This document shows positions 29,901 to 40,586 of a DNA stretch of 64,000 bases, piece by piece. Made by a program: the position numbers and the translations under genes. The notes under the pieces were generated by a model that worked only from the letters and a program-made list of their open reading frames with translations, was not told the origin of the DNA and ran no database searches. This DNA comes from Macrobrachium rosenbergii (taxonomy: Eukaryota > Arthropoda > Malacostraca > Decapoda > Palaemonidae): the NCBI RefSeq assembly GCF_040412425.1, contig NC_089749.1, forward strand, positions 19,016,162-19,080,161, written 5' to 3'. How positions within the stretch are numbered: position 1 is the first letter of the stretch; every line of letters begins with the position of its first letter.

Positions 29901-31432
29901 ACTGCCATGTTATTGTTAGGCTATGCAATGGTTCCGTGCATGTACAAATCATTAGGGAGCTATATGTTCAAGCAGGGATTATTGGCTAAGGAAACTTATT
30001 ATATAATGAACTAGGGTAGATCTACATAGTAGCTCCAAGACAGCGATTTCCTTCTAACTTGACTTTTTTTACAGTTTTTTGGTTGCTAATTATGGATTTA
30101 CCTTCAATTTTTGTCACACGAATGTAATTAACCTGTAATTAACCCCTGAAGTCCATCCAACAAGGGGTTTCCATACACGATCTTCACAAGACACAGCACG
30201 GATACATCTGTTTCAAATGGTTCATATCCCATCTGGCAAGGGCAATAACTTGTTAATGTATGGGTATTGCACCCCCGGGCCAGTACTAAACACAGCGAAG
30301 GGACATTCCATTTGGCTGACAACAAACAAATGCACCACCAGTATCAGAAGCCGTAAGTGTAGAAACAACCAGTTTCCAAGGTAAAAACGGTAATTCTATA
30401 TATTAGCTCCGCACCTGTTTTTTACCTTTTCAACTGGTTTTCTCTACACTTTTAGGGGTTCTGATACTGGCGGGGCATCTGTTTGTTGTCGGCCAAATGG
30501 AATGTCCCTTCGCCGTGTTTAGTATTGGCCCAGGGGGGGTTGGGTGCCCATACATTAACAAGTTGTTGCACTTGCCGGATGGGATATGAACGGTTCGAAA
30601 CGGACGTACCCGTGCTCTGTCTTGTGAAGATCGCGTCTGGAAACCCCTTGTTGGATGGACTTCGGGGGTTAATTACAGGCTAATTAGACACGAGCGCCAA
30701 AAATTATAGGTAAATTCATAATTAGCAAGAAAAAAAATGTAGAAAAAGTTAAGTTAGAAGGCAGTAGCCGCCGAAGAGCTACTATATAGTTCTACCGTAA
30801 AAACATGCATGGAACTAATACTTAGAATTACCGGAACTAGTGTACTAACCTAACGTACCTGACCTAACCTAACCTAGTGGGCCACGTTACTTAACCAACC
30901 CTGCCCGGTGAAGGAAACTCCACTTTTTACCAAAACCTCCCCTAGCCTGGCCTGTAGGCTAACACTACGCATGCGCAATAGCATTCCAGGATGGCCAGGA
31001 CACAATAACATATCAGTTGTGATGTTCATTTACAGGTTAATTACAGTCTACCGCCAAAAAATAACGGTAAATTGTTAATAAATAACCAAAATATCCTACT
31101 ACAGGAAAAGTCAATTCCCAAGGTAGGCTAATACCCGATGCGGGGCAGCCCCATAGTTCTACCCTAATTGGAACTTTAGTACGCCCCTTTGGCATATTTC
31201 TCTTTATACTAAGCTTGATGATAGATGTTATTAACCTATCCTACGAGCCTTAACCTTCGCCTAGTAGCCTAGTAGCTTAGAAGTGGACTTCCGCCTACCG
31301 TACTTACGGTAACTTAGGCTGTCTAATTCAGTTAAAACCATTTATTTTTATACGGTTTTTTATTTTAAAAAAGGCTGTTACTTTAACAAGATACTCAATC
31401 TTTAATTAAAAACTCACATCGTCACTCTGCAT
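14702..31432 (-). CDS. MAK16: MAK16 homolog, nucleolar 60S ribosome biogenesis factor (8 coding exons, complete)
   Basis: Coding exons in transcript order are 31432-31418, 28237-28191, 26612-26469, 24481-24296, 23640-23511, 17510-17331, 16930-16841 and 14923-14702. They sum to 1,014 nt, or 337 residues plus TAA, with phase closing at every junction; human MAK16 is about 300 residues. The start reads MQSDD, the family's opening. Residues 1-100 carry the Mak16 signature, including [31 protein letters not shown] and YLYMRTAER. Four cysteines there (CSF, FCR, GLC, SCP) look like a metal-binding set (inference). Exon 4 reads [10 protein letters not shown] and IDENLVFW, and exon 5 reads [20 protein letters not shown]. 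Exons 6-8 encode long Asp/Glu runs, a Lys-rich stretch ([19 protein letters not shown]) and the conserved [11 protein letters not shown] end. In yeast, Mak16 acts in the nucleolus in pre-60S assembly with 25S/28S rRNA processing. Intron 3 uses a GC donor. Intron 5 (6 kb) hosts a LINE. No frame break was seen, so the gene is probably functional. Confidence 0.95.
15366..15384. repeat. (GT)n microsatellite
   Basis: GT dinucleotide run in MAK16 intron 7. Confidence 0.9.
17923..17978. repeat. (TTA)n microsatellite
   Basis: Trinucleotide run of about 18 units in MAK16 intron 5, next to the dispersed repeat at 18.15 kb. Confidence 0.95.
18150..18350. repeat. Probable dispersed repeat with Trp/His-box-like blocks
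   Basis: GC-richer patch next to a TTA microsatellite and just past the LINE 3' part. It contains blocks such as GGTTTCGGTTCCACAATGC, TTGGTTCTTAGCCACGTGAA and CAGCTCAGTGGTCTGGTAAA. These look like pieces of a dispersed repeat that I associate with decapod genomes. Only this copy is in the window, so the call rests on recollection and composition, not on alignment. Confidence 0.35.
18780..21240 (-). mobile_element. Degenerate APE-type non-LTR retrotransposon (LINE, Jockey/CR1-like) in MAK16 intron 5
   Basis: Read on the minus strand, conserved blocks appear in order across several frames. The 5' part (about 21,240-20,870) is a hydrophobic leader ending in a 2A-like motif. An endonuclease follows, with [10 protein letters not shown] near 20.82 kb and LDLIFTDVP plus [10 protein letters not shown] between 20.44 and 20.28 kb; the latter matches the usual TSDH box. 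Reverse transcriptase blocks follow: [20 protein letters not shown] near 19.55 kb, [10 protein letters not shown] near 19.15 kb, the YVDDA catalytic box at 19,054-19,065 and [10 protein letters not shown], then LTILGVTF, near 18.93-18.83 kb. Frameshifts and stops separate these blocks, so the copy is dead. It lies in the same orientation as MAK16. Jockey versus CR1 assignment would need a phylogeny. Confidence 0.85.
20928..20954 (-). other. 2A-like ribosome-skipping motif remnant in the LINE
   Basis: The minus strand reads GDIEPNPRP after a hydrophobic run (LILILL). The 2A consensus is D(V/I)ExNPGP, and every position matches except Gly, here Arg (codon AGG). 2A-like peptides are known at the N terminus of some APE-type non-LTR retrotransposon proteins. 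The Arg substitution should abolish skipping, in keeping with a decayed copy. Confidence 0.65.
24482..26468 (-). other. MAK16 intron 3, a GC-AG intron
   Basis: The exon 3 end reads GAAAG and is followed by GCAAGT. Exon 4 begins after TTTCAG with AGCCTTTTTC. Joining at GAAAG|AGCC restores the conserved TAERAFFP reading. The nearest GT (CAA|GTATGA, 5 nt further) would put exon 4 out of frame. The donor is therefore GC, matching the AG|GCAAGT consensus that functional GC-AG introns show. Confidence 0.85.
27010..27215. repeat. Two-copy tandem duplication in MAK16 intron 2
   Basis: Blocks TCACTCCCCGGAATTTCCATC and TCACTCCCCAAAATTTCACTC are each followed by ATGTTA(G/C)G(A)CTTCGTAA and a CTGGTTAT/CTGTTATCC block. 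The period is about 115 bp. Confidence 0.6.
29480..29830. repeat. ~29-bp tandem repeat in MAK16 intron 1
   Basis: Repeats of ACATAAACAAAACACAGTAA ATATCAT with variations. An inverted copy lies at the left end (TTTGTTTATGCTAATATC). Confidence 0.75.
30000..30800. repeat. ~800-bp palindromic fold-back element in MAK16 intron 1
   Basis: The left arm (about 30,000-30,385) and right arm (about 30,410-30,800) are inverted copies. Diagnostic pairs are GGGGTTTCCATACACGATC with GATCGCGTCTGGAAACCCC, and TAATTAACCCCTGAAGTCCA with TGGACTTCGGGGGTTAATTA. The two arms give matching ~65-codon frames on opposite strands (both contain [10 protein letters not shown] and GNPLLDGL). The spacer is about 25 bp (ATTCTATATATTAGCTCCGC region). 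A third partial arm lies at 31,025-31,180. Confidence 0.88.
31025..31180 (+). repeat. Partial third copy of the 30-kb fold-back arm
   Basis: Reads ACAGGTTAATTACAGTCTACCGCCAAAAA, then GGTAAATT, AAGTCAATTCCCAAGG and ATAGTTCTACCCTA. This follows the order of the right arm end at 30,670-30,800 at lower identity. Confidence 0.55.
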
Positions 31433-32180
31433 GGCTGAAATTTAGAGGTTATTATCGAATCCACACATGAATTTACGTTGCCGCAACACGTTGATCCGCG
31501 TTGACCCTTAAGACAGAATCAAAAAGGGTCGGATAAAGTGTCAGTATTTTAAACGATTTATTACAATTATATGAATTATTACCACAATAAAATTGTTTTA
31601 TAAGCATTTTGATAAGTCTTAACTATTATTTTAAGTCATTAAATTTCTGATTAGGCCGGCTATTATGTTGAAATAGCAGTAAGAAAGAAAATAATTCCCG
31701 TTTTCTATTTACGTTATGTAAAGCATATGCTATTTAAGCCAGACATTCAGTACTGTTTTGGTTGCATGGACATGACGTTACCGTTGTAACGGCGCCTCAA
31801 GTGCATGTGAGATATTCTTTAATTCACTGTATATGCCATTTACTGATTTTGCACCTTAATTTTTCACATTTGATATGATATTTAGTTTTCATTTATTACC
31901 CAATGCTCATTAAATATGAAATTTCTAACTACTTCACCTGTCCTTGTAAAGGTTTCACATAACTGGCAATTCATACTCCCACGTTTTCTTAAACTGAATT
32001 ACAATGTATTATTTAAAGGCATAACTTAAGACACTAAAAATATATGAATTCTTAAACAGTTCCGACCTAGAAGAAAAGATCATTAGTGAAGTTTTAAGCT
32101 AAAATTGATTGACTAATAGAAAGGGATCATTCTAATGAACAATGTGAGGAGCCGATAGCGGGCCCCCAAAAATAAACGCA

Positions 32181-32183
<3 letters not shown>

Positions 32184-32240
<57 letters not shown>
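32184..32240. repeat. (ATAG)n microsatellite
   Basis: Tetranucleotide run of about 14 units. Confidence 0.95.
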
Positions 32241-32241
<1 letters not shown>

Positions 32242-34027
32242 ACTCGTACCCTCTCGTCGTATAACACTTGAATACTTCTGAATTTATACGAATCGTGTCC
32301 CCTCGTAACAAACAGTCTATTTCTTTCGGATGATTTACATATATTTTCATTATTTCTGCTAACATTTCCAATTTTAATGAGTCGGGCTTATTAACAAGAC
32401 TTTTTCCATTCCATGTTGTAAGTAAGGTTATTGTCATCTGATTTTACTTTCTCCTGTAAAATCTCCCTGTCTTTAAGCCAATTCAATCTCTATTTCTCTT
32501 TCACACACACAAACACACGCGCGCACACACACCACAAAGAATTACTGCCTGCACTTCTAAATACAATACTTTCTTATGGTAATATGTATCAAAGCTAAAT
32601 TTCCTTCTTGAGGAATGGAAACGAAACGTAATAATTACTCTATTTCCAAGTCTCTCCTTAGAAAATGAAATTGTGCGTAGCTTCTAGTACTCTTGAATTA
32701 GAATCATCGTTTACCCCTGACCGGTAATGTGATAGTGCCCGTTTTCAGGACAGAATTTGTGTATACACAAGGAATGAAGATATGAATCGAGGCATGATGG
32801 AAAACTACTCTAAAGGAGTATAGAGAAGAAAAATGAACCATTGTTAGCAAGTGTGAATGAATATTCAGGAAGGAGAGAAGTGAGTAAAGAAGGTGGAAGG
32901 GGTGAGGGTGAAGGGGAGTGAAGTGGGGAAGGGGAAGGGGAAGGGGGTGTCTTGCACGAACGTGAGGAAGGTATTAGTTCTTGGCTTGACGTTGCCTTGA
33001 CACGTTTTTCGGCAGCAGGCTTCTGGAAAAGTAAGTCTTACGTTACTGTCCTGGCAATCAGAGCTTGTCTATTAGAATTTATTCAGTTCCCTTTGCTACT
33101 TTGACGATTATTTCTGCAAAAAATAAGTCTCGATGATTCCTGTATTTCGTTTCCTAAAATCAGAACATTCAAGCAGTGAGATGATGGTGTAATTGTGTAT
33201 TCAGAAAAAGTATTATAATAGGTCTAACGATTCTGTTTCGGAGATAGAGGAGTTATCAGTAGGGCAGATCTGTATATAGCAACGTTGTTCAAAAGGAAGA
33301 ACCGAAAATCAGGAGATTCCATTGCAAAGGGTAAGATTGTCCGCCTAAAGGCGATTAGATACCGCATCTATAGGTAAGGTTGCCTACGCAATGCAAAAAT
33401 TTGCCATTCAGACGGACAGCAAGAGTATGAGAAGACTGCAGTTAGTAACATACGAGATTTAATCATCATATTTCAAATTAAGAACAGCATGATATTATAA
33501 TTTCCGTTCAGTGATCTTGAGGGCTGGATGATCTTATTTTACCTAATGGAATCGAATCTGAACTTTGTAAAGTGTACAAGAATGCGTTCCCGTTGATTCG
33601 TCATATCACAATTATCTTGAAACTATTCATATGTGTCCGTTTATCCCCACATTTGTCCCTTGTTTTGTTTATCTACTTTCTAATGGAATGCTGAAATAAA
33701 CTTTAGAAGCAACAAAAAATATAGATACTTCAACGAACTTAAAAGTTATGTATTTTGCTAAACGGCCGCCTAACGGAAAGTGGGCTGCTATGAAGAAGGT
33801 TAGAGACTTACAACTCACCACGGCTCCGAGGGCCAATCAATAAGCTGTAAAGCATGAGATGGTCCTAAAATACCCTGGAATAACCTTCACGAAAAGTCAG
33901 TCCATGGTCGGTCGTATTGATTAGTGTGATCGCAGAGCTTTGAAATGGCGTTTATAAATCATGAGGTTACTGAGATTTAAGGGGAACTCGAGGCACTTGA
34001 TGCATGATGGAGAATTACGAAAACAGT

Positions 34028-34030
<3 letters not shown>

Positions 34031-34100
<70 letters not shown>
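34031..34100. repeat. (TC)n microsatellite
   Basis: 35 uninterrupted TC units. Confidence 0.97.
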
Positions 34101-34103
<3 letters not shown>

Positions 34104-34774
34104 TGAATGAGGTTTGGTAGTGATGAGTGTACCATAATGTTTGCTTCTTCTTCTTTAAAATCCAAGGTATGTGTGTGTGTGCTTGCTCATTCAAGGACAT
34201 TCCTTACCGCTGTGAAATTTATGCCGAAAAATTCTACAGTACTTTATCGCTAAATTGTAGCTAAATTTGGTAGGATTTTTTTACTGGATAAGGATTAAAT
34301 TTACGTAAAAGAATCGTAGGTAAGGTGGAGAGACTGGTGAGAGAATTTCGAATGTAAGATAAAGTTGTACAAACGGAAGAGAGAAAAAAAAGAAAGTCGC
34401 CATTCTGTAACTGACAACCCTTTGACCGCAAGGTTCGTTAATTATCAAATTTCGAAATCCGGAATCATCTTCCATTTTCAGTGTCCCCAAATTTCTATGG
34501 CCAATAATTCCAGAGGTGGTCCATCTCTCCATTCGAGATAAAATCCCACTTGCGTTTTTTTTTTCATTCTTTCCAACTAGCCTGGGCTAGATACGGCCAC
34601 TGGATTACGCAAGTCTTTCTATTGAAGTATAAATAAACTTCTCCGTTCTTGAGTGACCACCTGTACTTACCGGACATCTGTGGCATATACTTGCACCAAA
34701 GAGCTGTGGATGGAAACTTACAACTGACCCTTGGGAGTTTAGTGTGAGGGCAATGGTTCACAGTGAGGACTGCA

Positions 34775-34778
<4 letters not shown>

Positions 34779-34843
<65 letters not shown>

Positions 34844-34872
34844 CATACACATAGACGAATTGTGTTCAAATA

Positions 34873-34943
<71 letters not shown>

Positions 34944-34999
34944 GTTGTAGTAAAGCTGTTATTGTCGCTATTCGTCTAGTCAAATGAAGCTCTGACGTT

Positions 35000-35057
<58 letters not shown>
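34779..35057. repeat. Microsatellite cluster (GA)n, (AAT)n, (TC)n
   Basis: GA at 34,779-34,841, AAT at 34,873-34,943 and TC at 35,003-35,057. The GA and TC tracts face each other and could form a stem around the AAT tract. Confidence 0.95.
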
Positions 35058-35061
<4 letters not shown>

Positions 35062-35315
35062 ATTTAGGTCAAAAGATACACATTCTGACTTTCCAACTTC
35101 TTCCAGAGCCTGTCGAATCGATGCACCTTTCTTGTGATTACCGTTGCTAAGGAACGGGTAGCAAACACGCGCGAATGAGGGGTGAGGGGAAGTCACGCAA
35201 AACAGAGGGGAGAGGGGAGACTCGAGGGGAGAGAGATTTAGTGGTTCCTAAGAAGTGGAAGCGCTTGAAAACACCTGCGTTGATTTCCGAGTTAAGGAAA
35301 TTGAAACAGTAGGCC

Positions 35316-35380
35316 ATGTTTGGTAATGAGAGTTCAGATGTTTGCGTGTTGCGTTTATCTAGCGTATTCCCTTTTAGTGG

Positions 35381-35473
<93 letters not shown>

Positions 35474-35994
35474 GCCTTGTGGGTTAGAGGCGTCACTGTA
35501 GTCCTGAGTTCTTGTCCTTCTTTGGTTCGAGCCGACGGGACGACGAACTTATTATCAACTAAAAATTCCCCTTCGGTAACATATGTGAAAATATATTATT
35601 TCCGGAGGTAGAGCGAATGGATATTAAAGGACGTTTGTAGCTTAATGCTTGTATATGAATCACGGTGATGTGATAAAAAATTCATTCATATATAAATGTG
35701 TGTGGAGAGGTTGTTGGGGTGCCTTATTGATCTTTGTAAACTTATGAAACTACAACCATTTGTCACGTACTTACATACATAGGATTCAGAAGAAAAGCTC
35801 CAGTCACTTCCTGTTTCGCTATTTGTTTTTGCGCAACTTCTAAAGAATGAACTGCAGGAATGAGCGACCTTCCCTTAGCCGCTTAGCGAGATAAATGGAT
35901 AAACATATGTGATAAACTCTCCGGTAAACGTCCTCCTCATTTGGGTCGCTAAAGTCAGGAACCATTATAGGCCTAATGCATGAACAACACTAAA

Positions 35995-36050
<56 letters not shown>

Positions 36051-38707
36051 GGTAGTGTGACGAGAACCAGAAACAAAAGATTTTTCCTTAAATGAGTTGA
36101 GAATATTGGAGCAATAGACTGCTTAGGAGTGACCGAAGGAAGTGGATGATAAGTAAGTCAGAAAGAGGGCGATAATGTTTATCTTCCGTAGGGGGTTAGT
36201 ACAGTCAGTGCACCTCACGGGGTGCACTGTAGGCATTATTTAAAGGTTCTTTGCAGCGTCCCCTCGGCCTCTAGCTGCAGCTCCTTTCATTCCTTTGACT
36301 GTACCTCCATTCACCTTCTCTCTCTTCCATCTTGCTGCCCACCCTCTCCTAATGTTGATCGAAAATGGACATTACTCTGCAGGTCTTATACTTTATCTAC
36401 ACAAGATTTATGCACACGTTACAACAAATATTCCCATTTTGCTACAGGTCACCATGGTTGGAAAACTAGGGGCTCGACTAAACAGTAAAACCCACGGCCT
36501 GGCACCGCTAGGCTTCGAACCCGTACTCCAGCAGCGGCAGCCACAGAAGAGGTGGACAAAAAGCAGGGCGAGACAGAGCCTCTGCTGTCTGGTAAGGAGC
36601 GGAATCTGTTCTTTAGACCTTGATAAGGGGCAATGTCTATTTTTTAGAACTTGGTAATGGATAATGTCTATTCTAAAGAATAGACATTGGTAAAGGGGCA
36701 ATGTATATTATTTAGACCTAGGTCAGGGGCGATGTTATTCTTCAGACCTTGGTAAGGGACAATATCTATTCCTTAAACCTTGGTAAGGGGAAAGGTCTAT
36801 TCTTTAGACCTTGGTAAGGGCCACTATCTATTCTTTGGACCTTGGTATGGGGCACTATTTATTCTTTACACCTTGGTAAGGGGCAATGTCTATTCTTTAA
36901 ACCTTAGTGAGGGGCAATGTCTATTCTTTAAACCTTAGTAAGGGGCAATGTCTATTCTTTAAACCTTAGTAAGGGACGTCTGTCTTGCAAAATAAAGAAA
37001 TCTTGTAAAATAGGACGAATATTTTTTGTTTTAACCGGTCTCAGTTTCTAATAAGGGGCGAGCTCTACTCTTTAGGCCTAGGTAAGGCGTAATGTCTATA
37101 CTTTCGACCTCGGTAAGGGACAATGTCTTTTCTTTAGACCTTGGAAAAGGGCGTCTATCCTACAAAGAGTATATCTAAGATTGGACGACTGTGTTTTCTG
37201 TTACGATTAAAGATCATGAAAATTACTTCAAAATTCACTGAAGTGTCTGATATTTTCTTAATACGATGTGAAAAGTGGCAACATGGGTAGGAAAGGGTAA
37301 CTATGGTACTGTAATTTGAAAATGATTTCCAAATTCACTGAAATGTCTCAAAATAGCTTAATATTCTTCATGCTTCACAGGTGACAAGAAAGGAAAAGGG
37401 TCCAGATACATTCCAGATGATTGGGACGATTCACTGCCCTATGGAGGGAAAGTGTACCTTGCAAGGAGAAAGCGCCCTGATACCTGGCTGTGCATATTTC
37501 TTCAGGTATTGTTTTCGTCTTTATACAGGAATTATATCAGAATATCTTTGCCTTTAAGGCCTTGCTTAATTGCCTTTGCACAATATAAAATTGAAAATCT
37601 CGACTGCAATTAGGTCGAATTGTCAAAAGTAGTATGAATGTTAGTAATGGTCTTACATGCAGTTTTTGTCCATAAAAATAAATTTCTGAATATTTTTAAA
37701 ACCTATAAAATTTTGTTTTTATAGATATTAGATGAAAATATTTGTTGATACATGAACATTTTTACATGTAACTTGTCTTTAATCATGTGATTATCAATAG
37801 TGGTCTAAGACTAGGAACAAGTTTTAGCCTTGAAAGGCATTGTCTAAATATCTCTGAAGTTTTATATCGTATCTTTTCCAAAATATAAAATGGTATTTCA
37901 TGAATATAATAATATAGATCTATACTAAACTTCTTAAAATTATGCCGTATTTGAAAAAGATAAATATTACATATATCATACTTTCCTTAACCAGGAATAA
38001 CTAGGCCTACTAAAAATTTTTCATAATATTCTTGCAATCACAACAAACAAATAAATGAAAAACCCCAACAGTCAACCTGTATTTTCGAATGCAGAAGTAA
38101 TTACATATGCTGTAAGGCATATTTCATCGTTGTGAATGCATTTTTGGTGATAACTATCTCTGATCAACCCACAAGAGTTTTTGTAGTTTTGGTAAACGAA
38201 AAACGATGTAAAATAAAATACTGTTTACCTCCCTGTTCTTAGGTTTTGATCGTGGCTTCGGCTATTGGCCTGGTGTACTATGCTTGGTACTACGGGGAGC
38301 ACATGCATTTCCACGTCACCAAAGCTTATGCCCATTTCGGACACAAAGAGGCCCAGGCGACTGTTGGTCAGAAATTCCTCGTCGGTAAGATGGGTATCAA
38401 AGTGATACTCTTTACAAATTATGCTGGTATATTTTCGTTAACTTCTACTATTTTTCGACTCATGAGCATTCACTTCTGGGGACGTATAATTGACAAACTT
38501 TTTAACTTGTTAAAATGTGACCTGTTACTGACCTCTTTTGTTCATTATGAACTGACCCTTAATTCTCTGAACAAGTAAACTCCCTCTCTGGAGAGTCTTT
38601 TGAAAAACTTATTAACTTTTATATATATATCTTTTATATATCTATATATATATATATATATAGGCTATATTTTCTCTATATATATATCTTCCCTCTATAT
38701 ATATATA

Positions 38708-38788
<81 letters not shown>

Positions 38789-39950
38789 TAATCGCTAGAC
38801 CTCTAGACACATATCCCAAAATGTTTCCATTTATTCCCACCCTCCCCCACCTTTTCAACTACCTACGACAAACGAAAACAATAATTCGTCGCCTGTTCCA
38901 ATAGACGTATTCGTAAATGGTCATAAACACTATCAAACACCGCAGGAAAAGGCGTGGAAAAGAACCACACCGCGGCGATGGAATGGTTCAAGAAGGCAGC
39001 TGCCCAGGGTCATCCCCACGCCTCCTATAACTTGGCCGTTGGGCACCTTCAGGGGTACAAGATCGGCCTAGAACCTGGGTTTGTAGATTCTGTCTTCTGT
39101 TCTTGTTATTGTTTATGTCTGGTTTGTAGTTTAGAGGTGATGATAAAAATGAAACGTTTGCATTACGAGATTGACGTCAGTTGTCAATACTGCAGTTATT
39201 TTTATATTCAGATAAAACGCAGAAATAATTCTGGAATTTTTAAAGTACTATCTCAGTACAATATGCCAGTTGTCATATTTTTTTTTTTTATATGAACCAT
39301 ACGTTGGTCATATCTGACTATTCTATGCTTCCGATCAAGAAATGACCCTTGATATTTATTGGTATGGTGTCACAAAGAACAGAAGCTTCGAAAATATCTC
39401 TTCGGAGAAATAAATCTTGTCCTCGAGCAGACGTCAGGGTATTTTAACTCTTTACAAGCTAAAGGGATGTTTGCTTAATTAAGCTTAGTGATCATAGAAA
39501 TACAAATTTACAGAAAAATTCAGCAACGGAATGGCATTTGTGTTGAAAATTTTATGATATAGCCGGTAATTTTTCTTATCAATTATAATTTTAATTATTC
39601 ATAATCAAGTTAAATAAGCTAGCTGTCTTTTACAGGATGCGTTTCACATCGTAGCTGGTTAATTAAGCTTAACAAGTGATGGAAAAACTAATGGATGTTT
39701 ATTGTCCAGCCAGGATTTTTCATGCTGTGTCGAACCATTTAGGCCTGGCAACAAACAATTTTTAGAAATGAAATAGCTGAACGGTATCTTAGTAATCCTA
39801 GTAGTGTATATTCCAAACAAATATTAATAATCTAATTATCTTCTGCATAGTGAGGCTCACCGTCTAATCCAGCACGCGGCCTCTAACGGTGTACCAGAAG
39901 CTGTTGATGTGTTGGAAAGAGTGTGCTCCCGGGGCCACTGCGACATTTGA
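35316..39950 (+). CDS. Small single-pass membrane protein with SEL1-like repeats (5 coding exons)
   Basis: Coding exons are 35316-35322 (tentative), 37381-37505, 38243-38384, 38946-39078 and 39851-39950. They total 507 nt, or 168 residues plus TGA, with phase closing throughout. The start proposal ATGTTTG|GTAATG gives MFGDKKGKGSRYIPDDWDDS. A Trp/Asp-rich segment is followed by a basic patch (ARRKRP). One membrane segment follows at about residues 36-58 (TWLCIFLQVLIVASAIGLVY). The C-terminal half holds one clear SEL1-like repeat (GQKFLVGKGVEKNHTAAMEW, then FKKAAAQGHPHASYNLAVGH) and a second, weaker one (EAHRLIQHAASNGVPEAVDV). It ends in CSRGHCDI. SEL1 repeats are helical protein-binding modules; the partner and compartment are unknown. 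I do not recognise a named orthologue. Exons 2-5 are well supported; exon 1 is inferred from phase and donor fit. Confidence 0.8.
35385..35469. repeat. (TA)n microsatellite abutting a tRNA-like SINE
   Basis: About 42 TA units in intron 1 of the SEL1-repeat gene, ending directly at the SINE head. Confidence 0.95.
35470..35700 (+). mobile_element. tRNA-derived SINE-like element
   Basis: The head has a box A-like GTGGGTTAGAGG (35,479-35,490) and a perfect box B core GGTTCGAGCC (35,524-35,533), about 35 bp apart. A non-tRNA body follows (CCCCTTCGGTAACATATGTG, then TTCCGGAGGTAGAGCG, then GGTGATGTGATAAA). The spacing and order fit an internal Pol III promoter. The 5' end abuts a TA run, a common insertion context. 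Confidence 0.6.
35998..36050. repeat. (TTA)n microsatellite
   Basis: About 17 TTA units in intron 1 of the SEL1-repeat gene. Confidence 0.95.
36187..36350 (-). repeat. Dispersed ~300-bp repeat, copy 3 (reverse, truncated)
   Basis: The plus strand shows the reverse complement of copies 1 and 4: CAGTGCACCTCACGGGGTGC, then TTCTTTGCAGCGTCCC and CATTCCTTTGACTGTACCTC. The distal half (AATTTAGGCC end) is missing. Confidence 0.8.
36595..37150. repeat. ~31-bp minisatellite in intron 1 of the SEL1-repeat gene
   Basis: The unit is roughly TTTAGACCTTGGTAAGGGGC AATGTCTATTC. There are about a dozen copies to 36,985 and a few diverged copies at 37,040-37,150. Confidence 0.88.
38618..38782. repeat. Interrupted (TA)n microsatellite
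   Basis: TA runs broken by GGC, TCTC and CTTCCC in intron 3 of the SEL1-repeat gene. The poly Ile/Tyr frames over it are not genes. Confidence 0.93.
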
Positions 39951-39969
39951 GGCAGTGGTCGAACTAGTC

Positions 39970-40270
39970 CTATCGTCCGTCTACGATCATCTTCACAAAG
40001 ATATAAATAAATCGTCTATGGAACGTCTCCCATTGCTGTTTACAAAATCCATGTGATGTATAGTCCACGTCCAGATCTACTCTTCTATGGGACGTTTCTC
40101 ATGCTTCATGAAGTCAGACGTCTAGGATTGTCTATTTACACCTAGGCCTAATCTTCTATAGGACATTTTACATGGCTTATCATGTCAGCATCTATGATCG
40201 TCTAATCCAAAACAAACTTGAATCATCTATGGGACCTTTCACACAGGTCATCACAGCTAACTCATCGTCC
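39970..40270 (+). repeat. ~70-bp imperfect tandem repeat in the SEL1-gene 3' UTR
   Basis: Blocks TCTATGGAACGTCTCCCAT, TCTATGGGACGTTTCTCAT, TCTATAGGACATTTTACAT and TCTATGGGACCTTTCACAC recur at about 70-bp spacing. Each is followed by a TCTA(C/T)GATCGTCTA-type block. It lies directly after the stop codon. Confidence 0.7.
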
Positions 40271-40586
40271 ATAAAAATATTGTTAGAATATTTATTATAT
40301 AAACGCTAAATGGGAAAAATTTATAGAAGAATGTTGTCCTTACACGTGTGCTAATTATTCAGTGTGCCATGCAATGTCATTTGATTTTCTATGCTACATA
40401 ATATTCACTCCTGAGACCAAAGATTATATTTTTTGAAGACCTTTATTCATGTAAGATAAGTGTGTCACTCTGAAGACATTCACCTTTTTACTAATAATAG
40501 ATTTTTGATGTTCATATTGTAACTTCACGTAACTTGAAATACAACATGAAACAAAAATATAAACGTTAACTAGAATAGCATAGTAC

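Larger units (their letters stand above)
31433..35315. other. Spacer between divergent MAK16 and SEL1-repeat genes
   Basis: It must contain the promoters of both genes. No TATA box can be placed with confidence. Microsatellites are listed separately, and a G-rich run (GGGGAAGGGG type) lies at 32,900-32,950. No open frame is supported. Confidence 0.5.

Noticed and set aside
34564..34983. 139-codon minus frame with poly-Ile and Leu/Ser runs
   Set aside because: AAT and GA microsatellites read through; no domain.
36408..36701. Frames on both strands around 36.3-36.7 kb
   Set aside because: They overlap the truncated dispersed repeat and the start of the 31-bp minisatellite; no protein similarity recognised.
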